DNA of 64,000 nt from Streptomyces sp. AJS327 (GTDB lineage Bacteria > Actinomycetota > Actinomycetes > Streptomycetales > Streptomycetaceae). The notes beneath the pieces were generated by a model. The model did no database searches and was not told the origin of the DNA. It saw only the letters and a list, made by a program, of their open reading frames with translations. Below are positions 62,300 through 64,000 of this stretch, piece after piece (position 1 is the stretch's first letter; the number at the start of each line of letters is the position of its first letter). Where the stretch lies: contig NZ_SKBR01000001.1 in assembly GCF_013450295.1 (NCBI RefSeq), positions 562,001-626,000 of the forward strand, given 5' to 3'. Made by a program: the position numbers and the translations under genes.

Positions 62300-64000
62300 A
62301 TGCCACAGCTCGACCAACTGTCCGCCTGTCCCAGCTGCGCGGAGCCGCTCGAACCGGGGGACCGGTTCTGCGACGCCTGCGGCACCGACCTGGCCGAGGC
62401 GGCCCGCCGCTCCGCCGGACAGACGGACCGGGACACGCGGGGTGATCGGCCCACGCTCCCGCTGAACCAGGTTCGGCTCGCCGCCCGTTCGGCCGGTGCC
62501 GTGGGCTCCGGCGCCACGAGCCAGGACGGTTCCGCGAGTTCGGGTGAGGCCAGCGACTCCGGAGGCCCGGGAAGCACCCCGGCGGGTCCCGGCGCGTCCC
62601 GGTCGCCGCGGAAGGGGAAGCCGTCCCGCGACGCCGCGCGGCGCTCGCCCGGCGACGCGGAGCGGGTGGGCTCCCGGGAACCCGCGACCGAGCAGGACTT
62701 CCCGCTGCCCCCCGCACGGTCGGCCCCCGAACCCGCCACGCCCCCCACGGACACCGCCTCCGAGCCCGCCGAAGCGGCTGGCCGCACCGAAGCGCCCGAA
62801 CCCGCCGAACCGGCTGAACCCGCCGGGGCCGAGGCCGCCGAGATCGTCGAACCCGCCGTCCCGCCCCGGTCCGGGCCGCGCGATCCGCGCACCGCCGACC
62901 CCCGCACCCTGCTCGACGAGCCCGGCGCCCCCGCCGAACGGCCCGCCGGACAGGGCGCGTCGGGTGGACGGGAAGGGACGGGCGGATCGGGCGAGCGGGA
63001 CGGGCCGGGTGAGGCCGCGCGGGCGGCCGCCGCCCCCGAGCCGACCCTCGTCGACCTCACCGGCGCCGGGCAGGGGGCCACCGAGTCCTCCGGAGCCGAC
63101 ATCGAGACGCTGGAGTCCGGGCAGCCGGAGATGCTCGGCCCCCGCTGTGTGGCCTGCGGCACCGGCGCCATCGACGACGACGGGTACTGCGAGCACTGCG
63201 GGCACAAACAGCCCGCCGCGCGGGACCACATGGAGCGACAGCTGCCCGGGGTGGCCGCCGCCAGTGACCGGGGGCTGCGCCACCACCGCAACGAGGACTT
63301 CTTCGCCATCGCCGAGTCCCAGACGGCCGACGGCGACCCCGCCACGGTCGCCGTGGTCTGCGACGGCGTCTCCTCCGCCACCCGCTCCGACGAGGCGTCC
63401 GCCACCGCCTGCCGCACCCTGCGCGACTCGCTGTGCATCGCGCTCGCCGAGGGCACCGACGCCGCCCGGGCGATGCGGGACGCCGTCCTGGACGCCGCCG
63501 AGGCGGTCACCGCGCTCGCCGCGGAGGGACCGAACGAGCCGTCGAAGAACTCCCCGGCCTGCACCGTGGTCAGCGTGCTCGTCTCGGAGGGCATCCTCAC
63601 CGTCGGCTGGGTCGGGGACAGCCGCGCCTACTGGGTGCCCGAGGACCGCGCCGTCGCCCCGGCCCGGCTCACCGAGGACGACTCCTGGGCCGCGCAGATG
63701 GTCGCCGCCGGGCTGATGAACGAGGCCGAGGCGTACGCCGACCGCCGGGCGCACGCCATCACCGGCTGGCTCGGCGCCGACGCCTACGAGGTCGAGCCGC
63801 ACACCGCCTCGTTCCGGCTGGAGGATCCGGGCGTCGTGGTGGTCTGCACCGACGGTCTGTGGAACTACGCGGAGTCGGCCGAGGAGATGGCGTCCGCCGT
63901 GCCGCAGGACGCCGCCGCCCGCCCCCTGCACTCGGCCCAGCACCTCGTCGGCTACGCGCTGGACGGCGGGGGCCACGACAACGTAACAGTGGCCGTCGTA
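62300..64000 (+). CDS. PP2C-type serine/threonine phosphatase with zinc ribbons, 3' end outside window
   Basis: The first 567 codons are visible and the gene runs past the window end. An N-terminal zinc ribbon (SACPSCAEPLEP, RFCDACGTDL), a long Pro/Ala/Glu-rich linker and a second zinc ribbon (RCVACGTGAI, YCEHCGHKQ) precede a PP2C domain. The domain has DRGLRHHRNEDFF, VVCDGVSSATRSDEA, VGWVGDSRAYW, CTDGLWNYAESAE and GGHDNVTVAVV; these carry the metal-binding aspartates. It is a likely cognate phosphatase for PknG. The start ATG is two bases after the pknG stop. Confidence 0.92.
   Translation, partial: MPQLDQLSACPSCAEPLEPGDRFCDACGTDLAEAARRSAGQTDRDTRGDRPTLPLNQVRLAARSAGAVGSGATSQDGSASSGEASDSGGPGSTPAGPGASRSPRKGKPSRDAARRSPGDAERVGSREPATEQDFPLPPARSAPEPATPPTDTASEPAEAAGRTEAPEPAEPAEPAGAEAAEIVEPAVPPRSGPRDPRTADPRTLLDEPGAPAERPAGQGASGGREGTGGSGERDGPGEAARAAAAPEPTLVDLTGAGQGATESSGADIETLESGQPEMLGPRCVACGTGAIDDDGYCEHCGHKQPAARDHMERQLPGVAAASDRGLRHHRNEDFFAIAESQTADGDPATVAVVCDGVSSATRSDEASATACRTLRDSLCIALAEGTDAARAMRDAVLDAAEAVTALAAEGPNEPSKNSPACTVVSVLVSEGILTVGWVGDSRAYWVPEDRAVAPARLTEDDSWAAQMVAAGLMNEAEAYADRRAHAITGWLGADAYEVEPHTASFRLEDPGVVVVCTDGLWNYAESAEEMASAVPQDAAARPLHSAQHLVGYALDGGGHDNVTVAVV

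Noticed and set aside
1..64000. CRISPR arrays, rRNA genes, insertion sequences
   Set aside because: No regularly spaced repeats, rRNA motifs or transposase genes were seen; short tandem repeats listed have no spacers.

Overview
The window is very GC-rich actinobacterial DNA. GTG starts, ATGA/GTGA gene overlaps and several Streptomyces-type families (DUF317, DUF2637, DUF5999-like, TPR regulators, a GlnX-GlnH-PknG locus) point to Streptomyces or a close relative. It falls into two parts that meet at a tRNA-Arg(UCU) gene on the minus strand near 39.0 kb.

Positions 1 to about 39.0 kb look like the right-hand part of a large integrated mobile element; its left end is outside the window. From left to right it holds: regulatory genes (a truncated TPR protein, a DUF5999-like protein, an anti-sigma-type ATPase, an HTH/TPR regulator with a GNAT enzyme, a second TPR regulator, a TrmO-like methyltransferase); a rightward Tad/type IVc pilus operon (7.1-17.6 kb: lipoprotein, secreted PKD-like protein, SAF/CpaB-like protein, TadZ-like protein, TadA ATPase, TadB, TadC, Flp-like pilin, two TadE-like proteins, a TadG-like protein, a LysM-BTAD membrane protein); a MoxR-type ATPase with its vWA partner and a DUF317 protein; a leftward type IV secretion operon (33.7-22.3 kb: VirB2-like pilin, VirB6-like channel protein, PrgI-like protein, VirB4 ATPase, VirD4 coupling protein, replication-relaxation protein, two-domain muralytic enzyme, DUF2637 protein, winged-helix protein); a sigma-like regulator; a pair of methyltransferase-type genes; and a large serine integrase whose last codons run into the 3' end of the tRNA gene. 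The simplest reading is a conjugative element of the type IV secretion kind that also carries its own Tad pilus. No TraB/FtsK translocase, classical relaxase or TadV prepilin peptidase is visible in the window.

From the tRNA rightward the sequence looks like host chromosome, with higher GC and longer low-complexity spacers. It holds two dynamin/YfjP-like GTPases, a short single-stranded DNA-binding protein, a sortase-motif thioester-domain-like surface protein, EttA, a hotdog thioesterase, a conserved unknown, a truncated globin and an isoaspartate-methyltransferase-like enzyme. It ends with a co-directional cluster: GlnX-like membrane protein, GlnH-like binding protein, a coiled-coil protein, PknG kinase and a zinc-ribbon PP2C phosphatase cut by the right edge. 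That cluster reads as an amino-acid-sensing kinase/phosphatase module.

All family assignments come from reading motifs by eye; no database search was run. Starts were chosen by ribosome-binding site and overlap with the previous gene and are flagged where uncertain.
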